A stretch of DNA of 64,000 nucleotides from VAXT01 sp963774625 (GTDB lineage: Bacteria; Actinomycetota; Thermoleophilia; Gaiellales; Gaiellaceae). Of the stretch, positions 26,057-35,316 are shown piece by piece. The translations under genes and the position numbers were made by a program. Under the pieces are notes generated by a model. That model saw nothing but the letters and a program-made list of their open reading frames with translations, did no database searches and had not been told where the DNA came from. The first letter of the stretch is position 1. The number at the start of each line of letters is the position of its first letter. The DNA lies in assembly GCA_963774625.1 (NCBI GenBank), contig CAVZFQ010000013.1:124001-188000 (forward strand), given 5' to 3'.

Positions 26057-28020
26057 TGACCAAGGATGGCACCGAGCGCACGCTCACGCGCAAGCTGCTC
26101 GAGGCGCACCTCGTCGGGGGAACGCTCACACCCGGCGAGGAGATCGACCTCGCGGTCGACCAGATCCTGATCGAAGATGCGACTGGGACGATGTGCTGCC
26201 TCCAGTTCGAGGCGCTCGAGGTCGACCGCTGCGAGGTGCCGCTCGCGGTCATGTACATCGACCACAACACCCTCCAGCTCGACTCGAGAGACATGGAGGC
26301 GCACCGCTACCTGAAGTCGTTCTCCGCGCGGTTCGGCCTCCTGTACTCACGCCCCGGGAACGGAATCTCGCACTACGTGCACCTCGAGCGGTTCTCGAGC
26401 CCGGGTGCGCTGCTGCTCGGCGCCGACTCGCACACCTCGGCGGCCGGAGCCGTCGGCAGCCTCGCGATCGGCGCCGGCGGGCTCGAGGTGGCCGTGGCGA
26501 TGGCGGGGTATCCGTTCTCGACCGCCTGTCCCGAAGTGGTCGGGGTCCGCCTCGACGGCTCTCTGCCCGAGTGGGTGCAGGCCAAGGACATCATCCTCGA
26601 GCTGCTCCGGCGCTTCGGCGTTCGCGGCGGCCTCGGCAAGGTCTTCGAGTTCACCGGCGAGGGCGTCGCGTCGCTGTCCCCGACCGAGCGCGCGACGATC
26701 TGCAACATGATCGTCGAGACCGCGGCGACAACTGCCGTGTTCCCGAGCGACGAGCCCGTTCGCGAATGGCTGGCCGCGCAGGATCGCGAAGAGGACTTCG
26801 TCGAGCTGACGGCCGATCCCGGCGCCGAGTACGACGCGCTCGAGGTGATCGACCTCGCGGCGCTCGAGCCGTTGATCGCCAAGCCGCACTCCCCGGGGAA
26901 CGTCGTGCCGGTCACCGAGCTGGCGGGCACGCAGACGGTCCAGGTCTGCGTCGGGTCCTCGGTCAACTCGTCCTACGAGGACCTGGCCATCGTCGCCGCA
27001 GTGTTGAGGGACGGGACCCTGTCGCCCGAGATCCAGCTGACGGTGACCCCCGGCTCCCGCCAGATCCTCGACACGATCGCGCGCAGCGGCGTCTACCTCG
27101 ACCTCGTCTCCGCCGGCGCGCGCGTCCTCGAGCCTGTCTGCGGCCCGTGCATCGGGGTCGGCCAGGCTCCGGCCGCCGGGCTCCCTTCGGTGCGGACGTT
27201 CAACCGCAACTTCCCCGGGCGGAGCGGCACCCCAGGCGACGAGGTCTACCTGTGCTCTCCCGCGACCGCCGCCGCCACGGCCCTCCGAGGTGAGATCACC
27301 GACCCGCGCACGCTCGGCCGCCCGCCGGACATCGCAGACGCCCCGACGGGTCGCGCCGTCGACGAGCGCCAGTTCCTCGCTCCCCCGCCGCCCTCGGAGG
27401 CGCGCGCGGTGGAGATCGTCCGCGGAGAGAGCATCGTCGCCCCGCCGCGGGGACGCCCCGTGCCCGACGTGGTCGAAGGCCGTGTGGCCATCGTCGTCGG
27501 CGACGACATCTCGACGGGCGACATGGCGCCCGACGGCGCGATCGGCATGAGCTTCTGGTCGAACATCGCGGAGTGCGCGACCTGGATGTTCCTGCGGCAG
27601 GACCCCGAGTTCCCCGAGCGGGCGATCTCCTGGGGCGGCGGCTTGATCGTCGGCGGGCACAACTACGGCCAGGGCTCCTCGCGCGAAGTGGCCGCGATCG
27701 CTCCGCTCTTCCTCGGGATCCGCGCCGTCGTCGCCAAGAGCTTTGCGCGCATCCACCGGCGCAACCTCATCTGCCAGGGGATCCTCCCGCTGACCTTTGC
27801 CGCTGAGGCCGACTACGAGCGGGTGACGATGGGCCAATCCTGGGAGATTCCGGGCGCACGCAAGGCAGTTGCCGAAGGGCACGAGAACTTGACCGCTGAG
27901 GCTGACGGGGCGCCGATCGCGCTCCAGCTGTCGTCCTCCCCACGCGAGCGCGAGATGCTGCTCGCCGGCGGGTTGCTCGAGCTCGTCCGCCAGGGCGCAT
28001 TCGAGCCCGTCTCGCGTTAG
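26056..28020 (+). CDS. acnA: Aconitate hydratase
   Basis: A 654-residue aconitase-superfamily hydrolyase (citrate to isocitrate in the TCA cycle and glyoxylate shunt). The large catalytic part spans residues 1-420 (YIDHNTLQLD, LLLGADSHTSAAGAVGSLAIG), and a swivel domain covers about 480-645 (VVGDDISTGDMAPDG, NYGQGSSREVAAIAP). Cluster-binding Cys362 and Cys365 are seen in VCGPCIG. The third ligand, normally in G-S-C-T-N-S, is altered here to C298-V-G-S-S302-V-N-S, with a Cys four residues earlier. The start is a TTG; the first methionine is too far in. The gene is compact compared with 890-residue AcnA and resembles the shorter bacterial type. Confidence 0.88.
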   Translation: MTKDGTERTLTRKLLEAHLVGGTLTPGEEIDLAVDQILIEDATGTMCCLQFEALEVDRCEVPLAVMYIDHNTLQLDSRDMEAHRYLKSFSARFGLLYSRPGNGISHYVHLERFSSPGALLLGADSHTSAAGAVGSLAIGAGGLEVAVAMAGYPFSTACPEVVGVRLDGSLPEWVQAKDIILELLRRFGVRGGLGKVFEFTGEGVASLSPTERATICNMIVETAATTAVFPSDEPVREWLAAQDREEDFVELTADPGAEYDALEVIDLAALEPLIAKPHSPGNVVPVTELAGTQTVQVCVGSSVNSSYEDLAIVAAVLRDGTLSPEIQLTVTPGSRQILDTIARSGVYLDLVSAGARVLEPVCGPCIGVGQAPAAGLPSVRTFNRNFPGRSGTPGDEVYLCSPATAAATALRGEITDPRTLGRPPDIADAPTGRAVDERQFLAPPPPSEARAVEIVRGESIVAPPRGRPVPDVVEGRVAIVVGDDISTGDMAPDGAIGMSFWSNIAECATWMFLRQDPEFPERAISWGGGLIVGGHNYGQGSSREVAAIAPLFLGIRAVVAKSFARIHRRNLICQGILPLTFAAEADYERVTMGQSWEIPGARKAVAEGHENLTAEADGAPIALQLSSSPREREMLLAGGLLELVRQGAFEPVSR

Positions 28021-28066
28021 ATTGACCCTCGATTTCTAGGGGACACAAGACTCAAGGGGGCAAATT

Positions 28067-29461
28067 GTGATTCACATGCGCTCGCGGCACGTCGCGCTTC
28101 TGCTCGGCGCGCTCGTGCTTGCTCTAGCTTCGGCGGCCTTCGCCGGCCCGGCCCAAGCATTCAGTCCCGGATCCGCCGGGCTCGGAGACCCGTTCTTCCC
28201 GAACGCGGGCAACGGGGGCTACGACGTCACGAACTACTCGCTGACGCTCTCGTACCAACCCGAGACGAATCACTTGGCCGGAACAGCGGTCATCAGGGCG
28301 AGGGCAACGCAGGACCTCTCGAGGTTCAATCTCGACCTGCGCGGCTTCACGATCTCGCAGCTGCTCGTCGACGGACGGGCCGCGTCGTTCGCGCGCGACG
28401 GTCAGGAGCTGATCATCACGCCGAGGCCACCGGGAATCCGGACTGGCACCAACTTCACGGTGACCATCGCCTACGCAGGGACGCCGGCGATCGTCACCGA
28501 TCCCGACCAGTCGATCGAGGGCTGGATCCCGACCGACGACGGCGCTTTCGTCGTCGGGGAGCCGCAGGGCTCGCCGGCGTGGTACCCGGCGAACGACAAC
28601 CCGCGCGACAAGGCAACGTACGACTTTGCCGTGAGCGTCCCCGCGGGACTGACGGTGATGGCAAACGGCGTCCTCGTCTCGAACGTGACGCAGAACGGCA
28701 GGACGACCTGGGTGTGGCGTGAGACGGATCCGATGTCTCCCTACCTCTCGACTGCGACGCTTGGGCGCTTCGACCTGACGGTGTCAACGGTCTCAGGGGT
28801 TCCTTCGTACGTCGCCGTCGACCCACAGCTCTCGACTGGCCAGGTTCTGACCAAGCTGCCGGCGATGGTCGCGTTCTACATCTCGAGGTACGGCCCCTAC
28901 CCGCTCAACGCGGTCGGCTCGGTCGTCGACTCGGCAAGGGAGGTTGGGTACTCGCTGGAAACGCAGACGAAGCCCGTCTACGACCGCATGCCGGACGAGG
29001 CGACGCTCGCCCACGAGCTCTCGCACATGTGGTATGGCGACTCGGTGACCCTCACGGTGTGGCCGGACATCTGGCTCCATGAGGGCTTCGCAACCTGGTC
29101 CGAGTGGATCTGGAGCGAGCACAACGGCAACAAGTCAGGGCACCAGTGGTTCGAGCAGCTCTACAACACGCCGGCTCACGACATCCGTTTCTGGACACCG
29201 CCGCCGGCGAACCCCGGGAGCCCGGTCTTTCTCTTCAACGGCACGATCTATTACCGCGGCGCGATGACGCTGCAGGCGCTGCGAGAGAAAGTCGGCGACT
29301 TCGCCTTCTTCGGAATCATGCGGACGTGGGCGACGCAGAACCGTCACGGCAACGTGACGACGGCGCAGTTCATCGCGCTCTCCGAGCAGATCAGCGGCAT
29401 GGACTTGGACCACTTCTTCGACGTCTGGGTCTACCAACCGGAGAAGCCGACGTCGTGGTAG
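28067..29461 (+). CDS. Secreted M1 family metallopeptidase
   Basis: A 464-residue precursor with a signal peptide (residues 1-32, ending P-A-Q-A-F). The N-terminal beta domain is followed by the M1 catalytic domain with the zinc motif His316-Glu317-x2-His320-x18-Glu339 (HELSHMWYGD and WLHEGFATW). The exopeptidase motif usually written GAMEN is replaced by YSLETQT, which is a variant seen in shorter actinobacterial M1 proteins. The C-terminal helical domain is short compared with the 850-residue aminopeptidase N. It probably degrades peptides outside the cell. The start is the GTG at 28067, after AAGGGGG; an ATG three codons later is an alternative. Confidence 0.92.
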   Translation: MIHMRSRHVALLLGALVLALASAAFAGPAQAFSPGSAGLGDPFFPNAGNGGYDVTNYSLTLSYQPETNHLAGTAVIRARATQDLSRFNLDLRGFTISQLLVDGRAASFARDGQELIITPRPPGIRTGTNFTVTIAYAGTPAIVTDPDQSIEGWIPTDDGAFVVGEPQGSPAWYPANDNPRDKATYDFAVSVPAGLTVMANGVLVSNVTQNGRTTWVWRETDPMSPYLSTATLGRFDLTVSTVSGVPSYVAVDPQLSTGQVLTKLPAMVAFYISRYGPYPLNAVGSVVDSAREVGYSLETQTKPVYDRMPDEATLAHELSHMWYGDSVTLTVWPDIWLHEGFATWSEWIWSEHNGNKSGHQWFEQLYNTPAHDIRFWTPPPANPGSPVFLFNGTIYYRGAMTLQALREKVGDFAFFGIMRTWATQNRHGNVTTAQFIALSEQISGMDLDHFFDVWVYQPEKPTSW

Positions 29462-29473
29462 AGGACCGCTCGG

Positions 29474-29611
29474 ATGCCTGATTGGACAGACCACAACGAG
29501 CCCGACCCGGGAGTAACGCTCATCGAGCTCTCGGCCTGGCTCGGGGCCGGGGTGCTCTTTGCGATTGGCCTCTACGCCTTCCTGCGGCGTCCTCGGCCCC
29601 GGCCGCCCTAA
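29474..29611 (+). CDS. 45-residue membrane microprotein with a baseplate-J-like motif
   Basis: The ATG at 29474 follows AGAGGA at eight bases. The product is a soluble N-terminus of about 20 residues followed by one membrane helix (LGAGVLFAIGLYAFL) and a basic Arg/Pro tail. The soluble part, WTDHNEPDPGVTLIE, closely resembles the conserved W-T-D-H-N-x-S-D-P-G-x-T-L-x-E motif near the N-terminus of putative baseplate assembly (gpJ-like) proteins of contractile phage tails and injection systems. No other tail gene is nearby. It may be a remnant joined to a membrane helix, an anchor that mimics that docking motif, or coincidence. It lies 12 bases after the metallopeptidase stop. Confidence 0.55.
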   Translation: MPDWTDHNEPDPGVTLIELSAWLGAGVLFAIGLYAFLRRPRPRPP

Positions 29612-29618
29612 CGGCTCT

Positions 29619-30554
29619 TCACGCGGACGAATACTCGACCAGGCCGTCGCGGTCGCTCCGGGCCGCCTGGTTCCTGTGCACGAGGTACTCGACGTGGGCG
29701 CGGGCCTCCGCCAGGGCGAAGCGCCGCAACGCCGTCGATAGCTCCTCGGGCCAGAGCGCGTAGGACACGGCGTACGCGGTCTGCGGCCGTTCGCCGAGCG
29801 CATTTGCCGTCTGCTCGAGCCGGTGGTGGTGATGCGAGATCAGCTCGCGCGCTCGTCCCGCGGGGTCTTCGATGGCCACGCCGTGACCGCCGTACGCGAC
29901 CCGCGGCGCGAGACGCTCGATCAGCTCCAGCGACGAGAGGTAGTCGGCGAGCGGGTCCGGGCGCGAGTCGGGATAGAGGCCGACGTTCGGCGTGATCGAG
30001 GCGAGCAGCGCGTCGCCCGCGATCAGGACCCCGTCGCGGGCCAGCGCCAGGTGACCGTCCGCGTGGCCGGGAACGTGCAGCACCTCCCAGCCGTCCACGA
30101 CATCGCCGGCGGCGAGGGGTTCGGGATCCCGCGCGAACCGGACGAGTCGGCCGAGAGCCTCCGACTCCCTCCGGAAGGTGGCGATCTCGTCGTCGGGCAC
30201 GCCGTGCGCGCGCAGGTACTGGGGCACGCGCTCGAGGACCCGGTCCCCGCCCCAGGTCCGCACGCACTGCTCGTAGTCCTCGGCTCCCTGGAACACCCGG
30301 GCGCCGGTCAGCTCGGCCAGGTCGGCGGCCGCGCCGACGTGATCGGGGTGGAAGTGCGTGACCACGATGCGCTGCACAGCACCCTCCACCTCCTCGAGGA
30401 GCGAGGCCCAGGTCTCGCGCGCCCCGGGCAGCCCCAGGCCGGTATCGACCGCAGTCCAGCCGTCCGTGCCCGGCAGCAAGTAGCAGTGAACGTGGTCGAT
30501 CCCGAGCGGGAGGGGAAACGTCACGCGGCGCACCCCGCTCTCCAGTTCGAGCAT
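29619..30554 (-). CDS. Metallo-beta-lactamase fold hydrolase
   Basis: A 311-residue MBL-fold protein. The metal motif THFHPDHVGAAADL is present (H-x-H-x-D-H), with further ligands in VPGHADGH and AGDALL, and the final His in AYGGHGVAIEDP. An N-terminal segment of DHVHCYLLPGTDGWTAVDTGLG and a C-terminal helical region rich in Arg and Ala (150 residues after the core) fit the glyoxalase II-like/LACTB2-like subgroup. The substrate is unknown; thioester hydrolysis would suit the neighbourhood. The ATG at 30554 is chosen because it starts right before the first beta strand, and longer in-frame extensions overlap the divergent livG gene. Confidence 0.9.
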   Translation of the reverse strand: MLELESGVRRVTFPLPLGIDHVHCYLLPGTDGWTAVDTGLGLPGARETWASLLEEVEGAVQRIVVTHFHPDHVGAAADLAELTGARVFQGAEDYEQCVRTWGGDRVLERVPQYLRAHGVPDDEIATFRRESEALGRLVRFARDPEPLAAGDVVDGWEVLHVPGHADGHLALARDGVLIAGDALLASITPNVGLYPDSRPDPLADYLSSLELIERLAPRVAYGGHGVAIEDPAGRARELISHHHHRLEQTANALGERPQTAYAVSYALWPEELSTALRRFALAEARAHVEYLVHRNQAARSDRDGLVEYSSA

Positions 30555-30587
30555 TTGCCTATTCAAGCGGCTTATGATCCCCGCCCC

Positions 30588-31321
30588 GTGGCTTTGCTCT
30601 CCGTCGAAGACGTGACGCGCCGCTTCGGAGGGATCGTCGCGCTCGACAAGGTGTCGCTCGCAGCCGACGAAGGGACGATCACCGGGCTCATCGGGCCCAA
30701 CGGCGCGGGCAAGACGACGCTCTTCAACGTCGTCACCCGCCTGTACAAGCCGGACGAAGGCCGCGTGGTGCTGGACGGCCACGACCTGCTCCGGACTCCG
30801 CCGTACCGGATCGTGCGGCGCGGCGTGGCCCGAACGTTCCAGAACGTCGTGCTCTTCCCGACGATGACGGTGACGGAGAACGTGCTCGTCGGTGCGCACA
30901 CGCGCATGCGGCCCTTCGGCGAGCGCCGGGCACGAGGACAAGCGCTCGAGACGCTCGAGTACCTCGGCCTGACGAGCCTCGCGGTCGGCCCGCGGCCGGC
31001 CTGCCCTTCGGGACGCTGAAGCGGATCGAGCTCGCCCGCGCGCTCGTCTCCAAGCCGCGCCTGCTGCTGCTCGACGAGCCGGCGGGCGGCCTGAACCACG
31101 AGGAGGTCGAGGAGCTCAAGGGCCTGATCGGGAAGCTGCAGAAGGACTTCTCGCTGACCATCCTGCTCGTGGAGCACCACATGGCGCTCGTGATGTCGGT
31201 CTGCGATCGCGTGCACGTGCTCAACTTCGGCAGCAAGATCGCCGAGGGCACACCGGCCGAGGTGCGGGCGAACCCGGACGTGATCGAGGCGTATCTCGGG
31301 GGCGAGAGTGCCGCTGCTTGA
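30588..31321 (+). CDS. livG: Branched-chain amino acid ABC transporter ATPase LivG (one-base frameshift)
   Basis: About 245 residues once the frames are joined. It has Walker A (GPNGAGKTT), a Q-loop region (RTFQNVVLFPTMTVTENVLVG), Walker B (LLLLDEPAGGLN) and an H-loop (LLVEHHM), with the LivG ending DRVHVLNFGSKIAEGTPAEV. Frame 1 closes at 31019 after V-G-P-R-P-A-C-P; adding one base near 30991-30997 restores V-G-P-A-A-G-L-P-F-G-T-L-K-R-I-E-L-A-R-A-L, the expected region where the signature would lie. Even joined, the ABC signature is weak (L-P-F-G), as is normal for LivG. The GTG start is preceded by CCCCGCCCC with no clear ribosome site. It overlaps livF by 14 bases. Confidence 0.88.
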
Positions 31322-32020
31322 GCTGCGTGACGTGCTCGCGCGCTACGGCCCGATCCGCGCCCTGCACGGCGTCTCGCTGACCGTCGACGAGGGCGAGGTC
31401 GTCGCGATCCTCGGGGCGAACGGCGCCGGCAAGACGACGACCCTGCGCGCGATCTGCGGCATGGTCCGCACCGCCGGGGAGATCACCTTCGCGGGGCGCA
31501 CGATCGCCCGCCGCAGCCCCGAGGGCATCGCGCGCCTCGGCATCGCGCACGTCCCCGAGGGCCGCGGCCTCTTCACCGAGCTCACCGTCTGGGACAACCT
31601 CCGCATGGGCGCGGTCGACCGGGGCGGGCAGAAGGCGCTGACGCCAGGACGCGGAGCGAGTCCTCGGCTACTTCCCCTGGATGGCGGAAGCGGCGCGACC
31701 AGCAGGCGGGAACCCTGAGCGGCGGCGAGCAGCAGATGCTGGCTCTCGTCCGAGGGCTCGTCTCCCGCCCGCGCCTGCTCTTGCTCGACGAGCCGTCGCT
31801 CGGGCTGGCGCCCACGATCGTGCGCGAGCTGTTCGCGATCGTGCAGCGCCTGAACCAGGAGGAGGGCCTGACCGTGCTCGTGGTCGAGCAGAACGCCACG
31901 ATCGCGCTGGAGACGGCCTCTCGCGCCTACGTGCTCGAGGTCGGCAAGGTCGCGGTCTCGGGCGAGAGCGCAGAGCTGCAGCGCCACGAGGGCGTCAGAA
32001 AGTCGTACCTGGGCTACTGA
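31308..32020 (+). CDS. livF: Branched-chain amino acid ABC transporter ATPase LivF (two frameshifts)
   Basis: About 236 residues across three frames. Frame 1 holds Walker A (GANGAGKTTT) and IAHVPEGRGLFTELTVWDNL. Frame 2 is a short piece, DAERVLGYFPWMAE. Frame 3 gives the signature TLSGGEQQMLALVRGL, Walker B RLLLLDEPSLGLAP and the H-loop VVEQNA. Dropping one C at about 31645 and one base near 31690 rebuilds a normal LivF. It is the second ATPase of the Liv system and partners LivG under the LivH and LivM permeases. The GTG start overlaps livG, and the stop overlaps the livH ATG by one base. Confidence 0.87.
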
Positions 32021-32898
32021 TGGCGGATTTCGTCCAACAAGTCGTGAGCGGCCTCGCTACGGGCGCGATCTTCGCGAGCCTCGCGCTGGCGCTCGTCCTC
32101 ATCTATCGCGCGACCGACGTCGTCAACTTCTCCCAGGGTGAGATGGCGACCTTCACCACCTACATCGCGTGGTCGCTGATGGACCACGGCCTCTCCTACT
32201 GGCCCGCGTTCGCGCTGACGCTCGTGCTCGCCTTCATCGGCGGTGCCGCCGTGGAGCGTGTCGTGATCCGCCCTGTCGAGCACCGGCCCGAGATCGTGAT
32301 CGTGATCGTCACGATCGGGCTCCTGATCCTGCTGAACGGGCTGACCGGCTGGATCTGGGGAGCCGAGGTGAAGGCGTTCGACAGCCCGTTCCCCAACGAG
32401 ACGTGGGACGTCGGGGGCGTCGCGATCTCGGTGCAGGACATCGGGACGCTCGGCGTCTGCCTGCTGACCGTCCTCGCGCTCTGGGCGTTCTTCCGCTTCA
32501 CGACGCTCGGCCTCGTCATGCGCGCGGTCGCCAACAACCCGACCGCCAGCCGCCTGGTGGGCGTGCGGGTGGGCTGGATGCTCGCCCTCGGCTGGGGCCT
32601 GGCCGCCGTGCTGGGCGCGGTCGCCGGGATGATGGCCGCGCCGACCCTGTTCCTCGACCCGACGATGATGCTGATCGTCCTGATCTACGCGTTCGCCGCG
32701 GCGGTGCTCGGTGGGATCGACAGCCCACTCGGCGCCGTCGTCGGCGGGCTGACGCTGGGCGTGCTGCTCAACCTGCTCGGCGCTTACGTGGACTTCGTGG
32801 GGAGCGAGCTCAGGCTGCCGACGGCTCTCCTCGTCCTCCTGGTCGTCCTGCTCATCCGCCCGCAGGGGCTGCTTCGGCCACGCGGTGGTGCGGAGGGT
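32020..32898 (+). CDS. livH: Branched-chain amino acid ABC permease LivH part of a LivH-LivM frame
   Basis: About 293 residues with eight membrane helices. Family features are ASLALALVLIYRATDVVNFSQGEMA near the N-terminus and AAVLGGIDSPLGAVVGGLTLGVLLNLL in the EAA-like region that contacts the ATPase, ending in LLIRPQGLL. The usual stop after R-P-Q-G-L-x-G is absent: the frame runs on into LivM through R-P-R-G-G-A-E-G. It may be a natural LivHM fusion, or a stop lost through a sequence error. It starts with ATG at 32020, overlapping the livF stop. Confidence 0.9.
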
Positions 32899-33994
32899 AT
32901 GAGAGCGCCCGCGCCGTCGACGATCCTGAAGTTCGCGTCGTTTGGCGCGATGGTCGTCGTGATCGCGCTTCTGCCCCGCTTCATGGGCGAGTTCCGCCTG
33001 TCGCAGTTCACGTTCGTGGCGCTCTACTTCGTCGCGCTCCTCGGGCTGAACATCCTCACCGGGTACAACGGGCAGATCTCGCTCGGGCACGGCGCGTTCA
33101 TGGGCATCGGCGCCTACGTGAGCGCGCTGCTGACCCTCGGTCGCCCCGGCCTCGAGCTCTACCAGCTGGACCCGCCGGGGTGGATCCCGCTGGGCGACGG
33201 CATGACCCCCCTCTACACGATCCCGATCGCCGGCCTGGTCACCGGGATCGTCGGCGTCCTGTTCGGCATCCCCGCTCTGCGGCTCGCGGGCGTCTCGCTC
33301 GCGCTGGCGACGTTCGCGATGGCAGTCGCGCTGCCGACCGTGGCGAAGCGTTTCGACTCCGTCACGGGCGGCGGCGGTGGCCTGAGCCTGCCCCTACCCG
33401 AGACGCCGTTCGGGTGGGACATCTCCACCCGCCACTGGCTGTACTACGAGGCCTGGGTCGATCGCCGGGATCCTGTTCGTCGCAGCCTGGGTGATGGTGC
33501 GCGGGCGGCTCGGGAGAGCGTGGCGGTCGATCCGCGACGGCGAGGTGGCGGCGGTCTCCTCCGGCGTCAACCCGGCCCTGTACAAGACGCTCGCCTTCGG
33601 CGTCTCCTCCTTTTACGCCGGCGTCGCCGGTGCGCTGCTCGTGATCGAGGTCTCCTTCATCAACCCGGACACATTCCCGGTCAGCCTGTCGATCCTGCTG
33701 CTCGCGAGCGCTGTGATCGGCGGCCTCGGCGCGCTGTCGGGCGTCATCTTCGGTGCCCTCGTCCTCGAGTTCCTGCCCGTGTATGCCCAGGAGCCGCCTC
33801 TGTTGCCGTTCGACTTCTCGAACCAGGCGCCCGCCGTTGTCTTCGGCGCCGGGCTCATCCTGATCATGATCTTGCTTCCCGGCGGCTTTGCCGGACTTTT
33901 GCGAAAGCTCGCTGGCGTGTTTAATGGTGCGGTGCGGCGATTAATTGAGGGGGGTCGGCCGACGCCGGTCTCCTCGACAAGGAGGAACGGATGA
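32899..33994 (+). CDS. livM: Branched-chain amino acid ABC permease LivM part (frameshifted)
   Basis: About 365 residues in two frames. The first frame, in frame with livH, contains LNILTGYNGQISLGHGAFMGIGAYVSA, the LivM signature, and runs to LYYEAW at about 33460. The second, from about 33464, gives GRLGRAWRSIRDGEVAAVSSGVN (the EAA-like ATPase contact) and PVSLSILLLASAVIGGLGALSGVIFGAL. One extra base in G-T-C-G-A-T-C-G separates them. The stop overlaps the livK ATG by four bases. With livH it forms the membrane channel for leucine, isoleucine, valine or related acids. Confidence 0.87.
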
Positions 33995-35245
33995 GAAAGC
34001 TACTTCTGGCTGGTGCGCTTGTCGCCATGCTTGCGGCACTCTCGACGGCGACGGCGGCCCCGGAGATCACCACTGCTCCGAGCGCGACCCCGGGAGTGAC
34101 GAGCAAGTCGATCACCATCGGTGGCACGTTCCCGCTCAGCGGGCCGGCGTCGTTCTATGCGCCGATTCCGAAGGGAATGAAGGCGTACTTCAGCTACATC
34201 AACTCGCGGCGTGACAGGAACGGAAAGCGCGGCGTCTACGGCCGTCAGATCGTCTGGAAGTTCTACGACGACGGCTACAACCCCGCAAACACCGTTCAGC
34301 AGACCAACAAGCTGATCCTGCAGGACAAGGTCTTCGCAGTCGTCGGCCCCCTGGGCACCGAGCACAACCAGGCGATCCGACCGATACTCAACAGCCGGAA
34401 GATCCCGCACCTCATGGTCACGACCGGCGCCAGCTACTGGGGCACGCAGATCAAGGACTTCCCCTGGACGACCGGCTGGCAGCCCGACTACATCTCCGAG
34501 GGCAAGGTCTACGCCAAGTGGGTCGTGGCGAACAAGCCCGGCGCCAAGATCGCGATCTTCTACCAGAACGACGACTACGGGAAGGACTATCTCAACGGCT
34601 TCAAGCAGGGGCTCGGCAACAGGACGAACCTGATCGTCTCCGAGCAGAGCTACGAGGTGACCGACGCCTCCTACGCGTCTCAGATCGTGCGCCAGAGGGC
34701 GTCGGGTGCAAACGTGTGGGTCCTCCTGACTACGCCTACGCCAACGGTGCGGGCGATCGGGACGGCAAGGGCGCTCGGCTGGAGGCCCGAGCAGATCATC
34801 ATCAACTCGGTGGCCGCCACCGACGGGGTCATGAAGGCAGCCGTGGCCAACGCGGGTGCCGCCTTCGTCAACGGTGCGGTCAGCACCGGGTACCTGAAGA
34901 ACCCGTCGAACCCGAAGTACCGCAGGGACGCGGCAGTCCGGCAGTACAACAGGCTCATGACGAAGTACGGCCCTTCGGGTGCCAACCGTGCGGACACGTT
35001 CTACTACTACGGGTTCGCAAAGGCCTATGACTTCGTCAGGCTGCTCTACCTGGCGGGCCCGAACCCGACGCGTGCGTCGATCATGAAGGCCACGCGGAAG
35101 ATCAACTGGTTCAACCCGTACATGATCAAGGGCGTTCAGTCGAAGACCTCGGCGACCGACCCCTTCGTGCTGGATCAGTTCAAGCTCGCTTCGGTTCAGC
35201 GACGGCTCCTGGAGCGAGATCAGCAATCTCTTCAAGGGCCGATAG
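33991..35245 (+). CDS. livK: Branched-chain amino acid ABC substrate-binding protein LivK (frameshift near the 3' end)
   Basis: About 417 residues. A signal peptide covers residues 1-22. The periplasmic-binding fold of the Leu/Ile/Val family is seen in ITIGGTFPLSGPASFYAPI, AVVGPLGTEHNQAIRPIL, PWTTGWQPDYISEGK and NDDYGKDYLNGFK. There is no lipobox Cys, so how it is retained at the surface is unclear. Near 35191 one extra T shifts the frame; correcting it gives K-L-A-R-F-S-D-G-S-W-S-E-I-S-N-L-F-K-G-R and the stop at 35245, a typical ending. Uncorrected, the frame would read on to 35307. The binding protein is translationally coupled to livM and is the last gene before a terminator. Confidence 0.9.
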
Positions 35246-35267
35246 CAACTAGCTCAAAGCGATTGAC

Positions 35268-35294
35268 GACGGGGCCGGCACTGCCGGCCCCGTC
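35268..35294 (+). terminator. Terminator of the liv operon
   Basis: A perfect 12-bp stem GACGGGGCCGGC / GCCGGCCCCGTC with a three-base loop, followed by TCGTTT. It lies 22 bases after the corrected livK stop and 22 bases before the next start. Confidence 0.75.
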
Positions 35295-35316
35295 TCGTTT
35301 CGAGTAGAAACGCGCA

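Noticed and set aside
26347..27882. A 511-codon open frame opposite the aconitase gene
   Set aside because: The plus strand encodes a full aconitase with all domains; the antisense frame is a GC-rich shadow with Asp/Arg/Ala bias.
29474..29611. A prophage or injection-system locus around the baseplate-like motif
   Set aside because: No other tail, sheath, portal, integrase or ATPase gene is present within the window.
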